Origin: Trachythela sp. YZ-2020
Taxonomy: Eukaryota; Cnidaria; Anthozoa; Malacalcyonacea; Clavulariidae
NCBI GenBank assembly: GCA_016169945.1
Contig: JADLSH010000015.1
Location: 1-64,000 of the forward strand
Length of the DNA: 64,000 nucleotides
Direction: 5' to 3'
Each line of letters begins with the position of its first letter. Position 1 is the stretch's first letter. Shown here piece by piece: positions 22,889 through 33,984 of the stretch. The position numbers and the translations under genes were made by a program. The notes under the pieces were generated by a model. It saw only the letters and a list, made by a program, of their open reading frames with translations, searched no databases and was not told the origin of the DNA.

Positions 22889-23762
22889 AGAACAAATTGA
22901 GGGTTGCTTCGCGTGTGCCTAAAAGATATAAACAAAATCTCGACGTTTCGAGCTAAAGCCCTTCGTCAGGAGAAATTAGTAGACAGATAAACACATTACA
23001 TCAGCTTTTATAGCAAACGCTATAAAAGCTGTCCCGTGAACAAAATATTAACCAATGAAAATAAAGTAGTCATAACAATCATAACAAAATAGAATTAATA
23101 TGTAAAGATATAGCCTGCGTGCAGGCTTCGGCCCGATTATAGGGTCGAAGGCCTGCGCACAGGCATTACACTTACCAAAGCGCTATAAATGTCGTACAAG
23201 GGAAGGGAAGAGGGGATATAGAGGAAAGTATATAAGAAGTATTTAAGAGAAAAGAATGAGCTAGATGAAGGAGAGGCGCTCATTGATACCATCAGGCTGA
23301 ATGGTGCCAAGTTTAAAAATGAGACGCTTTTCTTGCTTCCGACGGGTATCATTGCCACCAATAATGGGATGAATGGCGCATATTTTCATATCAGAAAAGG
23401 AGTGGTTGGCACTGTTGAAGTGCCTAGCAACCGGTTTGTTGTGCACATTGTTCTTAACATCACGCAAGTGCTCAGAAAACCTATCGCCTAAACGTCTTCC
23501 AGTCTCTCCGATGTAGAGCAAGCCACATTTGCTACAAGAGATGCAGTAAACGAGGTTGGAGGAGATGCACGTGAAACTGTGCTTGATGACAAACTTTTTG
23601 GAGCCGAAATACAGGTGGCGAGGTTTAAATGCTTACAAGTGTAGCACTTAGCACGACCACAGGAAACAGTGCCAGCTGGTGACACAGAGTCCTGTCGCAG
23701 TGAGCTGTGCACTAGGGTTTCCCGGATGTTTTTACTGTGTCGAAAAGAGACTAGTGGGGTAA
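22889..23762 (-). repeat. Inverted left arm of Penelope-like element
   Basis: Reverse complement of the 3' part of the element, including a GIY-YIG coding fragment (YIGETGRRLGDRFSEH in the minus frame at 23261-23521) and the ribozyme region. It has a few substitutions and small deletions relative to the right arm. Confidence 0.85.
22938..22973 (-). ncRNA. Hammerhead ribozyme motif, left arm
   Basis: On the minus strand: stem I UCUC/GAGA, core CUGACGA, stem II GGGCU-UU-AGCUC, GAAA, a very short ACGU stem III, and cleavage triplet GUC. All catalytic-core bases are present. This tiny stem III is typical of Penelope-like element ribozymes, which work as dimers. Confidence 0.8.
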
Positions 23763-24970
23763 TCAGGGTTGATACAGATTTGACATCCAAACACAACACC
23801 ATAATCCGTTCCACCATCAACCATCTCATCACGACTGGGGAATTACCTGCAACGGCAGGCAATCTCCTAGTCACCACTCCACGCACACCAGTCATGTATT
23901 TCCTACCCAAAATTCATAAACCCGACAACCCGGGCAGACCAATCGTGTCAGCTTGTGGTTGCCCCACTGAACTCCTCTCTAGCTACCTCGATCACATCAT
24001 GGCGCCCTTGGTTAAGAACTTGCCTTCTTATATCAAGGACACCAAGCATGCCCTGAAAATTCTTGACAACTTCAATTTTCAAGGTCCACACAAATTCATT
24101 TTCACCATGGATGTCAAATCACTTTACACTGTCATCCCGCATCAAGACGGCCTTCAAGCACTAAAATACTTTTTAGACCAAAGGGTAATTCAGGATCCAT
24201 CTACCACCACCTTGGTACGCTTGGCAGAGTTAGTGCTCACCTTGAACAATTTCTCGTTTGATGGTGAGCATTACCAACAAATAAGTGGTGTGGCCATGGG
24301 TACCAAAATGGGACCCAACTATGCCAATTTGTTTGTTGGTTATGTGGAAAAACAAATCTTCGAACAATACACTGGTCCCTCACCTGACTTCTATCGCCGG
24401 TTTATTGATGATTGCTTAGGCACTGCATCATGCTCGCGTGCTGATCTGAATTGCTTCATTAACTTTGTTAATGATTTCCATCCAGCACTTCAGTTCACAT
24501 GGGAGATCAGTGAGACCAGTGTATCATTCCTAGACATTTTCATTTCTATCAATGGTAATAGGCTGAGCACATCTGTCTTTTACAAGCCTACTGACTCCCA
24601 CAGCTATCTTCTCTTCTCATCCTGTCATCCTAAGCACACTAAAACTGCTATCCCTTACTCTCAATTCTTACGTCTTCGTCGCCTCTGCAGTGAAGACGAC
24701 GACTTCGATGCCAAATGTTCAGAAATGAGAAGCTTTTTTGTGAATCGTGGTTATCCTTCCCACCTTTTAGATACTGCCCTTAACAAGGCCTCCCTTATAC
24801 CCCGTTCAGACACCTTAAGAGAACCTTCGGTTGCAATTTCTAATAAAAAAATACCTTTAGTTTTAACCTTTCATCCCTTCAATTTTAAAGTAAGGGACAT
24901 CATTTGCCGGAATTTTAATCTACTTAAAATGACCCTGCAACGTCTTCCATTTTTTCCGAGACCCCACTAG
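23763..24970 (+). CDS. Penelope-like reverse transcriptase
   Basis: Open frame with the PLE RT hallmarks: YFLPKIHKPDNPGRPIVSAC, FTMDVKSLYTVIPH (motif A Asp), GVAMGTKMGPNYANLFVGYV (motif B) and RRFIDDCLG (motif C, two Asp), then FLDIFISING. It ends at 24970, where a frameshift near 24950 separates it from the GIY-YIG frame; in intact elements one ORF covers both. The frame is also open leftwards into the inverted arm (to 23669), but those residues are arm sequence, not RT. The palm appears intact. Confidence 0.88.
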
Positions 24971-25008
24971 TCTCTTTTCGACACAGTAAAAACATCCGGG
25001 AAACCCTA

Positions 25009-25464
25009 GTGCACAGCTCACTGCGACAGGGCTCTGTGTCACCAGCTGGCACTGTTCCCTATGGTCGTGCTAAGTGCTACACTTGTAAGCATTTAAACCT
25101 GGCCACCTGTATTTCGGCTCCAAAATCTCAGTTTGTCATCAAGCACAGTTTCACGTGCATCTCCTCCAACCTCGTTTACTGCATCTCTTGCAGCAGATGT
25201 GGCTTGCTCTACATCGGAGAGACTGGAAGACGTTTAGGCGATAGGTGTGCTGAGCACTTGCGTGATGTTAAGAACAATGTGCACAACAAACCGGTTGCTA
25301 GGCACTTCAACAGTGCCAACCACTCCTTTTCTGATATAAAAATATGCGCCATTCATCCCATTATTGGTGGCAATGATACCCGTCGGAAGCAAGAAAAGCG
25401 TCTCATTTTTAAACTTGGCACCATTCAGCCTGATGGTATCAATGAGCGCCTCTCCTTCATCTAG
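25009..25464 (+). CDS. Penelope-like GIY-YIG endonuclease domain
   Basis: C-terminal endonuclease of the element, which nicks the target for priming. Seen: a Cys-rich linker (CYTCKHLN), LVYCISCSRCGLLYIGETGR (the GIY-YIG core), a conserved Arg in RLGDR, and CAEHLRDVK. A family-typical Cys/His set precedes the core. The first Met at 25009 is internal; the frame is the downstream half of a split ORF. It ends INERLSFI-stop. Confidence 0.85.
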   Translation: MHSSLRQGSVSPAGTVPYGRAKCYTCKHLNLATCISAPKSQFVIKHSFTCISSNLVYCISCSRCGLLYIGETGRRLGDRCAEHLRDVKNNVHNKPVARHFNSANHSFSDIKICAIHPIIGGNDTRRKQEKRLIFKLGTIQPDGINERLSFI

Positions 25465-25750
25465 CTCATTCTTTTCTCTTAAATACTTCTTATATACTTT
25501 CCTCTATATCCCCTCTTCCCTTCCCTTGTACGACATTTATAGCGCTTTGGTAAGTGTAATGCCTGTGCGCAGGCCTTCGACCCTATAATCGGGCCGAAGC
25601 CTGCACGCAGGCTATATCTTTACATATTAATTCTATTTTGTTATGATTGTTATGACTACTTTATTTTCATTGGTTAATATTTTGTTCACGTGACAGCTTT
25701 TATAGCATTGCTATAAAAGCTGATGATATGTGTTTATCTGTCCACTAATT

Positions 25751-25786
25751 TCTCCTGACGAAGGGCTTTAGCTCGAAACGTCGAGA
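25751..25786 (+). ncRNA. Hammerhead ribozyme motif, right end
   Basis: Same motif as at 22938 on the opposite strand: stem I UCUC/GAGA, CUGACGA at 25755-25761, stem II GGGCU/AGCUC, GAAAC at 25775-25779, GUC ending at 25782. Core complete, predicted to cut after 25782. Confidence 0.82.
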
Positions 25787-25838
25787 TTTTGTTTATATCT
25801 TTTAGGCACACGCGAAGCAATCCTCAATTTGTTCTATA

Positions 25839-25985
25839 AGGTATGCTAAGATAGTCTAAGGTTGTCAAATGTAGGCTAAGGTAGTCTAAGGTGCTCTAAG
25901 TTGGCTAAAGGTACCCTAATGTAGTCTAAGGTAGTCTAACGTAATCTAAGGTACTCTAAGGTACAGTAGGGTACAGTAAGGTATG
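25839..25985. repeat. Minisatellite continuation after Penelope insertion
   Basis: Same 10-base unit (GCTAAGGTAG, GTCTAAGGTA), showing the Penelope-like element landed inside the array. Confidence 0.85.
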
Positions 25986-26099
25986 CCAGATATTATTGTA
26001 TGCCTATTTCGTTTGCTCATAAACCGAGAAGGAGCCAATTATGGCTTGTAGGGGGGGAGTTGTCCTAAATCGCAGTAATATCGTGACCAAGGAATTTAA

Positions 26100-26316
26100 G
26101 CTCCATACAGACTAGCAAGTTTTTCTTGACACGTTTTCCTTGACATGTTTTATTTGCTAGTGTGTACGACCAAAAAATGACAAGTTTTCTTTGACAAGGA
26201 GCGTTGTTTAAAAGCTATTAATACCTGACAAGGAATAATTGATCGAAAAATTTTGATTGCTGTACACACGAACGCCAAGAAACTTGTCAAGGAAAACGTG
26301 CTCCTCTGTACGGGGC
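26100..26316. mobile_element. TTAA-flanked MITE, 217 bp
   Basis: Ends GCTCCATACAG and CTGTACGGGGC are inverted, with subterminal TTTTCCTTGACA repeats in both arms. TTAA at 26096-26099 and 26317-26320. Confidence 0.75.
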
Positions 26317-26914
26317 TTAATTAGTGTTTTAACAGTAATTTTCCAGAAGCACTTTTACAGCGATAAGTAAGGATAGATTTTGCGCTTCGCTTGCTGCCGT
26401 CGGAAGTAAATTGTTAGGGGAGGGCTATCTAGAGTTCGTTGGAGGAAATTTCGCATTTCGAAATTTCCGACGTGCATTTTCCATGTTTCCTGAGAGGAAT
26501 TTTTACAGTCGTAGTTGTAAGGTTTTTACACCTCAGAATTCAAGATTTTGTAACACACTTTTTAACTTTTTACAATCTCATTCCCAAGTTTTCAAATAGC
26601 ATTCACGCCGTGTGGTGTCCATTCGGTCACAAAAATGGAGATACATCCATTCATTTTTTGTTATTTATATTCCATATAGATTGATGCTACAGGACCGTTT
26701 CAACGCTTATTGAAGTAAAACAGGCCAACGAAAACACATTGCCATTGGGCGCATACAGCACTTAGAACAATAGGAAGAATAAAGTTCTAAAAGTCTTCTT
26801 ATCGAGCAAAGTACAGACAGTTTATGAGAGACTTAAAGAGACAGGATTTGATATGTCAATTAATATTTTGTTTTGTTGAAGTCGAAGAGCGTTTTCTTCA
26901 AATATAATCTTAAT

Positions 26915-27390
26915 TAACTTGCAAGTCTTTGCAGATATTCGCTTAACCTGTCGTATGCTTGATGTGTTCTATACTTGATGTATTGTCTGACAGCCGTGTT
27001 GTATGCTTGGTGTGTTCTATAATTGGTTTGTTGTTTGACAGCCGTGTTGTATGCTTGATGTGTTTTATGCTTGATGTGCTGAAAGAACACACCATGTCTT
27101 CTAAGAACACACCGGTGTGTTCTTGGAACACACAACACGCTTAATTTTACCGTGTCGTATACGCGGACAAAATGGTGTGTTCTTTGGATTTACGATTACA
27201 CACCAAAATGTGTTCCATAAAACATGGCAGGCGTGTTTCTACAACACGGCAGGTGTGTTCCTACAACACACCAAATCTACAACACGCCTTGAACAGAACA
27301 CACCAAAAACGTGTTCAACACGCTTTTACCGTGTCGTATGCGTATACGCATGGTGTGTTCTTACAACACGGCGGAATTTCTAGTGTAGCT
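26915..27390. repeat. Tandem/inverted AACACACC-rich repeat
   Basis: Two to three copies of a 50-60 base unit (GACAGCCGTGTTGTATGCTTG) at 26948-27080, then a perfect palindrome AAGAACACACCGGTGTGTTC at 27101-27122, then the motif ACCGTGTCGTAT twice (27150, 27330). Open frames here are low-complexity products of the repeat. Confidence 0.6.
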
Positions 27391-28481
27391 AAAACCTGAT
27401 TCATGAACTAAGGCTAAGATTGGTCGTCGTGCTGTAAACCATATAATCAAAGTCGCCCGCGACTTTACAACCGAACCAAGATTTAAGAAGCGTGCGGTTG
27501 TGAGTTAGGACTTTGTTTTATTCAGTGCCAGTCAAGCATGCTGTTGCTGCTAATTATTTATAATTAAGAGGCTTATCTCGGTAATAACATTATAATGCAG
27601 TTTTATAATACTAATTAGGCATTTGTCCAAAGCAAACTTATAAGTATAAAGTATTACTTACTTACGTATACTTATTTGAAATATAACTTACAAGATTAAA
27701 TTTAATAACTTCAAGTCAACCACGCAGGAAAAATAATATCAGACATGTTTCGCTGCATAATTATAGACTTAAAATATGTGAGTCCGAACAACTTACACGC
27801 ACAAATTATTTGTCCGAGATAACATTCTTTATATTTGAAGCGAGCAGGGAACCATGGCTGAATTTACAAAGTGTAATGTCATTTCAGATGTTGACCCAAG
27901 TTAAATTGAGATGTCGATTGTCGAATTGAAAACGCTCTCTATATGTAGAGATTAGACGCTGAGAGTCGATTAGTTTAAAATTAGTCATGGATATAATGAT
28001 ATACTGACCTTGGAAATCAATGGCAAATGCGATTGGAAAGTTGAAATAAAAAACAAAATACTAAAATATCTTTGCGTATACTAACAAGGACTTTAGGTTC
28101 ATTTGCAAAGGTTAGCGCCACAGACATATAACTATACAACCATATTGCATATGGGATTCCTACTAAATTCTAATTCTTATAGCGATAACACACAAAATAC
28201 TCTTACCTTACTCTTCCAGATAATAGAGCCTAATTGCGCCTCAGTCGAAGAATTTAGTCTTCACAGAGTGTTTAAGTTCAGCGCAACACCTTAACCGTCG
28301 GCGGTATTGACTTGTTATTCTTTGTACAATTTTAAACCGAAGCTACATGTTTATTATAATGTGCTTCATGTACTTGAACACGTCATCTATTTAGCATTTC
28401 AATTGCTGACTACTGAACCATGCAAATCAAAAGTTGTTACAGGGTGGCCATTAAATTACATACTTAAATCGATATTGTTAA
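27391..28481. other. Unassigned; diverged duplicate of 31150-31650
   Basis: Segments such as CGAGATAACATTC and GAACATGACTGAA-like stretches recur in the same order around 31220-31300, and a TCTTTCCAGA-type segment recurs at 28212 and 31630. This suggests an old duplication flanking the LINE at 28.9-31.1 kb. No gene is supported. Confidence 0.3.
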
Positions 28482-28789
28482 GCCGGTTTTCCACTAGGCG
28501 GAATTTTGCGCGCGGACGACATTTTTCGCTACGCGCATCCGTAGAAGCAAGACATATTGGCGGAATTTTTCCGCTGTTGTGCAAGACTGTGCACTGATCG
28601 CTCCGTGCACAGTCAACTTTTTCGATTTTCCGCGCGTACTATGGACAAAATCAACCAATCACAGTGCGCTAATCCGCTAATCCGCTCGCAAATATTATTG
28701 CAGTGGAAATCATTCGCTTTTTTCCGCCCGGAAAAATTATCTCAAAAATTCCGCTCCGCGCGCAAAATTCCGCCTAGTGGAAAACCGGC
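28482..28789. mobile_element. GC-rich TIR MITE, 308 bp
   Basis: Termini GCCGGTTTTCCACTAGGCGG are inverted almost perfectly over 35 or so bases. TTAA precedes the left end (28478-28481); the right flank reads TAAA, a one-base decay of the duplication. CpG-rich against an AT-rich background. Confidence 0.8.
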
Positions 28790-28863
28790 TAAATAGGATG
28801 CACTTTCGCACGCAAAGTCCATCAAAGTATGGTCTGGAAACAGCTTTGTTCTAGCTATCCTTT

Positions 28864-30009
28864 TTGTTGATATGTTCATGCAAATTTGTGAACGTGGGAA
28901 AGGAATGCATTTTTGGCATAATTAAGCAACAGGAGGTTCGTAATGTAGCGACCACAATCAACCCAGATATTATTTGTATAACGGAATCTTGGCTTCGTGA
29001 CCACATCCATGACAATATAATTAGTATCAGTAATTACACCTTAGTAAGACGAGATAGAGTGGAAGGTCTTCATGGCGGCGTCTGTGCGTATATTCGGAAA
29101 ACGATTCGATTTAAAATCCTGGAAGATCTATCAAATGAAAATTTGGAAGTTATCTGGCTAATATTAAATCCACCGCGCCTTCCGAGAGGAATTTCTAATT
29201 TTATCCTAGGTATTGTTTACCATCCACCTAAAGCCGATAATTCAATAATGTCAAACTACTTGTACGATTGCCTTGTCAACATCGAAACCCAATTCCCGAG
29301 TAGTGGAACTATAATACTTGGCGACTTCAAGAAACTGAAAACATCCAGACTTCAAAATAGTTTTAAACTTAAACAATTGGTTAAATTCCCCACCAGAGGT
29401 CAAAACATATTGGATCTAATCTTAACGAATATAGGTAGTTACTACCAAAAACCGAAGAAACTTTCGCCATTTGGTCTTTCAGATCATGCGACCATTGAAA
29501 TCCAACCCCTAACTCGTTCTGAGTTTCCAAAAGTATCAATTAAAATAAAATCAAGGGATTTAAGACCAACTAATCGGCTGGCTTTAAGGAAATACCTGGT
29601 AGAGGTAGACGTTCCAACCCTCATCAGAGCCAAGGCTTCCTGCGAAGATAAAGCCAATACATTAGAATTAATTATTACCTATGGCCTAAATACCATTCTT
29701 CCAATGAGATCAAAACTTAAAATATCGAACGAGCCCCTTTGGATCACTCAAAAACTGAAACATCTCATTCGCAGACGTCAGATATCTCTAGCACAAGGGG
29801 ATTTGGTATCATTCCGCCGTCTCAGAAATCACGTTAATCGCGAGAGAAAGACCTGCCACTCAAAGTTTTACGAAGCTAAAGTCAAAGAACTGAAAGAGAG
29901 TGCCCCAGCAAAGTGGTGGAAAGAAATAAAGAAACTCAGAGGAATGTGGAATTTAGATCGACTATTTCGACGTCTTGTGACCCCGACCTTCACCAACTCG
30001 CCAACCTGA
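28864..30009 (+). pseudogene. LINE endonuclease, degenerate
   Basis: Shows PDIICITESWL (catalytic Glu), GIVYHPPK, IILGDFKKLKTS where family members have Asn after GDF, a DLILTN block and GLSDHATIE. A long linker into the RT follows. The replaced Asn and the frameshift near 29945 mark it as dead. The stretch is open for 381 codons. Confidence 0.75.
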
Positions 30010-30674
30010 TAAATGAAGCATTCCTGGCACCGACGAAAGACTTCAATCCCCTACCTCCAAATAGTCCGCAACGAAATGTTGATGAAGATACAGCGGATTT
30101 CCAAGTTACCGAATTTCAGGTCTTTAAAAGCTTATCAACCTTGAACTCAAGTAAATCCATGGGACCAGATAGCATCCCTGGATGGGTCCTTAAAGAAAAT
30201 GCGGATATTTTAGCACAACCCATTGCGGACATTATAAATAAATCATACAGTGAGACCCATCTCCCATTATCCTGGAAGTCCGCAGATGTTGTACCAATCC
30301 CAAAGGAAAAACCAGTGCGTGACGTAAACCGTCATCTGCGATCCATTTCCCTAACCCCGATTGTGTCGAAAGTCGCCGAGGACTATGTTGTAGACTGTTT
30401 TTTCAAACCAGCTGTACTTAAAAAAGTAGATCCCAATCAGTACGGAACGATTCCTAATTCAAGTACCGTCCATGCCCTTGTAAGCATGCTTCACTCTTGG
30501 AGCGGATCAACAGATGGAAACGGCGGATCAACTAGAGTGATGCTGTTTCACTTTAGAAAGGCCTTCGACCTTCGGCATCACGGAACTAGTTCAATTCTAT
30601 ACTGTTTGCATCCGACCAATTTTGGAGTATGCATCCCCAGTCTTCCACGACAGTCTAACCGCCTATCTATCTAA
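29913..30674 (+). pseudogene. LINE RT N-terminal part
   Basis: SSKSMGPDSIPGWVLKENAD and SWKSADVVPIPKEKPVRDVN match the fingers region, followed by RSISLTPIVSKVAE and a changed motif A (FHFRKAFDL, normally with D at the catalytic position). After that the frame jumps to post-palm sequence, so motifs B and C are gone. Confidence 0.75.
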
Positions 30675-30963
30675 CGATCTTGAAATGATACAAAAAAGAG
30701 CTCTGAGGATAATATTCCCTTGGGTCCCATATGATGAGGCACTTAGTGTTGCTGGCCTTCAGCAATTAAGTACACGAAGACAAAGATTTACTGATAAACT
30801 TTTCCACGAAATAGAATCTAATGATAGCCATATATTGCATAACTTACTACCTCCTCGTAATTTGAACCATTTTAGTTTAAGAACAAAACATAAATTTAAT
30901 GTTAACTTCCAGACAGAACGACATAGGAAAACTTTTATTGTACATAATTCATTAAAATTTTAA
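30622..30963 (+). pseudogene. LINE RT C-terminal part
   Basis: MEYASPVFHDSL, MIQKRALRIIFPW and LSTRRQRFTDKLFHEIESND match the conserved C-terminal region of CR1/Jockey-type RTs. It directly follows the deletion breakpoint. Confidence 0.75.
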
Positions 30964-31098
30964 GATATATTTAAATGTAAAGTATTTATCATTCTAGTAC
31001 ACCATGTAATAGCGATCGAGGCTTATTTTTGTAATAGTTGACACAATTCAGCCCTTGGGCTGCAAATTTAATTTTAATAAAACTATCTATCTATCTAA

Positions 31099-31921
31099 CA
31101 TCCAATGGCGTCATTGCATCAAAGTATATTGTTATGCAATGCGATTTATTTGAGTGTTGGTGCATGTAACATTGGTTAGTTTGTTATGCCCCCCAAACAA
31201 ATTACACGTATATACATATGATTTACCGAGACAACATTCATTTATATATATTTAAACCCGAGTATAGCGACACATGACTGAACTTGAACAAGTGTAATTT
31301 CATTCCATGCATACAGATGGTGACGCAAAATAGCTCGAGACGTCGAATTAAAAAAGTTATCTTATAAGGAATTACTAAGAATTAGTCCAAGTTTCGTTTG
31401 GTTGGTTTGTCGAATCAGTGATAGATATACCATAATTACTTGCCTTCAAAAACCAAGCGCCGGCATGAATTAGAAGCAAATTATTCAGTGAGAAGGTAAT
31501 TGAGAAAGGTAATCGGCAGTTCGGCCCGAGCACAAGATACAAGCATACGATATACGCATGTTTACCAATTAAATACTAATACATGTACTATCATAAAAAT
31601 AATACACACAATAACCTCATACCTTGTCTTTCCAGAGAATACTCCTTCGGAGTTCGGTTCTGAACGCAGTGGTGCCCAGTTACTCTTTATATAATTTTAT
31701 ATATACTGAAGCTGTCTATGTACTATTTAAAACACGAGAAGCAGTATTTTATAGACGTTTTGACCAATCGAGATGGAAAAAACATGAAAGTTTAGTTCAT
31801 CTGGGACTCGAGACAATAAAAGTGAATTACAATGCGTAACTAATGACAATGCGTAACATCAAGAATTTTTGTTGACGTGAAATCAGTTTAGTCCTTCAAG
31901 TGCTCCAAAGTGAATAACAAC
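31099..31921. other. Unassigned; diverged duplicate of 27.8-28.3 kb
   Basis: See the entry at 27391. No gene signature. Confidence 0.3.
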
Positions 31922-32307
31922 ATGCCTCCAAAGCGGCGGTTCAGGCCACCGAAGTCTAAACAAGAAGAAAAACAGATATTGGAAGAGTGTATCCCCAAGT
32001 CTACACGAAGCTCTACAAAGTGGGCTTTCAAACTCTTTTCCGAATCGAATGGCAACTTGCACGAGTCAACATAAATCCCTGTATAAAGCAGCGCTCGTTA
32101 AAAATTGACATCGACAAAGTGCAAACATTCCATACGAATATCGCCAATATGAGTGCCGAGACCTTAAACTTTTGGCTGACAAAATTTGTCCAAGAAGTGG
32201 TTAAGGTTAACGGAGAGAGGTATCCGGTTTGTACATGATTGCTGCGGGTCTTCAACGGCACTTAGGCAACTATTACCGACTATTTTAAGATGTGTTGCAT
32301 TTGTGGC
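31922..32307 (+). pseudogene. KIAA1958-like (Crypton-derived) N-terminal fragment
   Basis: Starts MPPKRRFRPPKSKQEEKQIL at 31922-31924 and continues IPKSTRSSTKWAFKLFSE. After a frameshift near 32045 it reads KVQTFHTNIANMSAETLNFW and LTKFVQEVVKVNGERYP, and after a second shift near 32228 LYMIAAGLQRHL. From recall this pattern is the N-terminal region of KIAA1958/ZMYM-like proteins related to Crypton tyrosine recombinases, which are numerous in cnidarians. The two shifts and lack of a recombinase domain make it a fragment. Confidence 0.65.
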
Positions 32308-32311
32308 TTAA

Positions 32312-33980
32312 GGTGGTCCAATACAAAAATAATAATTTTCTATCTTTTATTACTATTGAATCTCTACTGCTAATATGTTGTTAGGCTCGACACTCTGACA
32401 AAAAAAATATGTTGCTGCAAAACATTGTTGCCATGGTTACCGAGATAAAGCACCCCCTGTGGTGAAATTCGTGCAATTTTATAAACACAATAACTAAATA
32501 AGCATTAATGATAAAATTCTGGAATAACTTTTATTTACTAGCAAATAACATTGTCTAGGGATTGAACTAAAACAATCAACATTGAAGCATTATCACCAGT
32601 TTTACAGGTCAAAAACTGGAGAGGCATTTGACGACTCGCATGGAAACTGTCGCCACTTGAAAACTATTCAACATAACTCAATTCTTTTAGTTTACAACCT
32701 AGAGCTTCATGTGATGAGTCTATGCTGAAAATTTCATCAAGATGGCTTCAATACCTCTTCAGATATCCTGCGCGCAATAATGGAATCGCTAATTTTTGCT
32801 TATTCGAGAAAAATGCATTTAAAGTTCAATGTTCGGTTTATCAACATGACGGTCACATTAAGGTGGTCTTATACATTGAATACTATTTTTCCTAATTTAA
32901 TACTTTTTCCTCATTTTTACTCTAATATTATAGAATATGGGTGGCTGACACAAAATCACTCACTGTTACAATTTGTGGATTAGTGTTACAATTTTTAGTG
33001 ATAGATAGTTCAATATAGTTTATATATTCGGTATATAAATGTGCCGTATATAAATGTTTCGGTGTATAAATGTTGTATATGCCAGTTTAAATAAACAACA
33101 TATTTGCAAGTGTATGGGCCTTCTATTGGTAAACCTTTTATTTACTTATATTATACGCACAAATGAAAAATTCGACAGGGAGCTCCCCTATATTTTTATA
33201 TGGCACAAGCGAAAAATTCGACATGGAGCTCCCCTATATTTTCATATGGCACAAATGAAAAATTGGGCATGGAGCTCCCCTACATTTTCATTTGTTAGCA
33301 AAATATACGTTGACTAATTCGGGGTCGAAATCACATAGCCAAACACATCCTAAACGGGAGAGGTAGGCATATATATCATGAAAATGCCAAGCTAGATTTT
33401 TTCAAAAATGTTTAACACGCACTATTTCAACACCTAAGTTTGGTTCCCAGCTGTGACCTCCGCCGTTGCCGTCTTTATAAAGACACCAATGTTTAACCCT
33501 TCGGTTCTTTGAAAGGTTATGGCAGATCGACTTTCGTCGGACTTTACATGATGTCCTCAATCAGTCATAGCCTTGAAGTGGAACCGTAATTATACAAAAT
33601 ATATAGCATGAAAACAATTTGCTTTCACGCCATTATAACGCCTCTCCCGCCTAAATATAACCGACTTGTACTTGGTGTAATTTGAAATATAATCGTTTAA
33701 AATCACTATATAGCTAGGGAGGGGTAGGTGGGTACTCATTTGGAGGAAAAAACTTTTTCGTAAATGCTCTAATGCTCGCGATTTTCCAACAACATGTCGT
33801 TGCCATGGTGGTTGCTACGGGACAAAATTTCAAACAAGCTGCTATTTTCCCCTATTTATCCATTTTACGCCAAACATATAAAAAAATTAACACCAGAAAA
33901 CGAAAAAGGGATCATTAATGATGTATAATATGGATCATTTCCAAATCGGATTTTCTTTCAAAATTTGGTATTGGACCACC
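32312..33980. mobile_element. 1.67-kb TTAA-flanked TIR element
   Basis: Termini GGTGGTCCAATAC and GTATTGGACCACC are perfectly inverted. TTAA at 32308-32311 and 33981-33984. The same GGTGGTC motif with TTAA-like flank recurs internally at 32868. No transposase is recognisable. It contains the 46-base tandem repeat at 33156. Confidence 0.8.
33156..33294 (+). repeat. Three 46-bp tandem repeats
   Basis: Units begin GCACAAATGAAAAATT and contain GGAGCTCCCCTA. Three copies at about 33156, 33202 and 33248 with few changes. Confidence 0.85.
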
Positions 33981-33984
33981 TTAA

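Larger units (their letters stand above)
22889..25838 (+). mobile_element. Penelope-like element with long inverted arms
   Basis: Plus-strand Penelope-like retroelement (RT then GIY-YIG) inserted in the minisatellite. Its last 870 or so bases (about 24966-25838) recur inverted at the left (22889-23762), so the RT part (23763-24965) lies between two inverted arms. Each arm ends near a hammerhead ribozyme. Partial inverted copies at the 5' side are characteristic of Penelope elements. The N-terminal part of the RT protein is missing. Confidence 0.9.
28870..31098 (+). mobile_element. CR1-like LINE, frameshifted and internally deleted
   Basis: Endonuclease frame, RT frame and 3' tail are in order. 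A frameshift near 29945 separates EN from RT. Most of the RT palm between about 30575 and 30610 is deleted, so the catalytic FADD is absent. It ends in a TATC microsatellite at 31083-31098, the tail type of CR1-class elements. Confidence 0.8.

Noticed and set aside
23261..23910. Minus-strand frames in the Penelope-like element as separate genes
   Set aside because: They are the inverted arm of the element (GIY-YIG fragment) and shadows of the RT.
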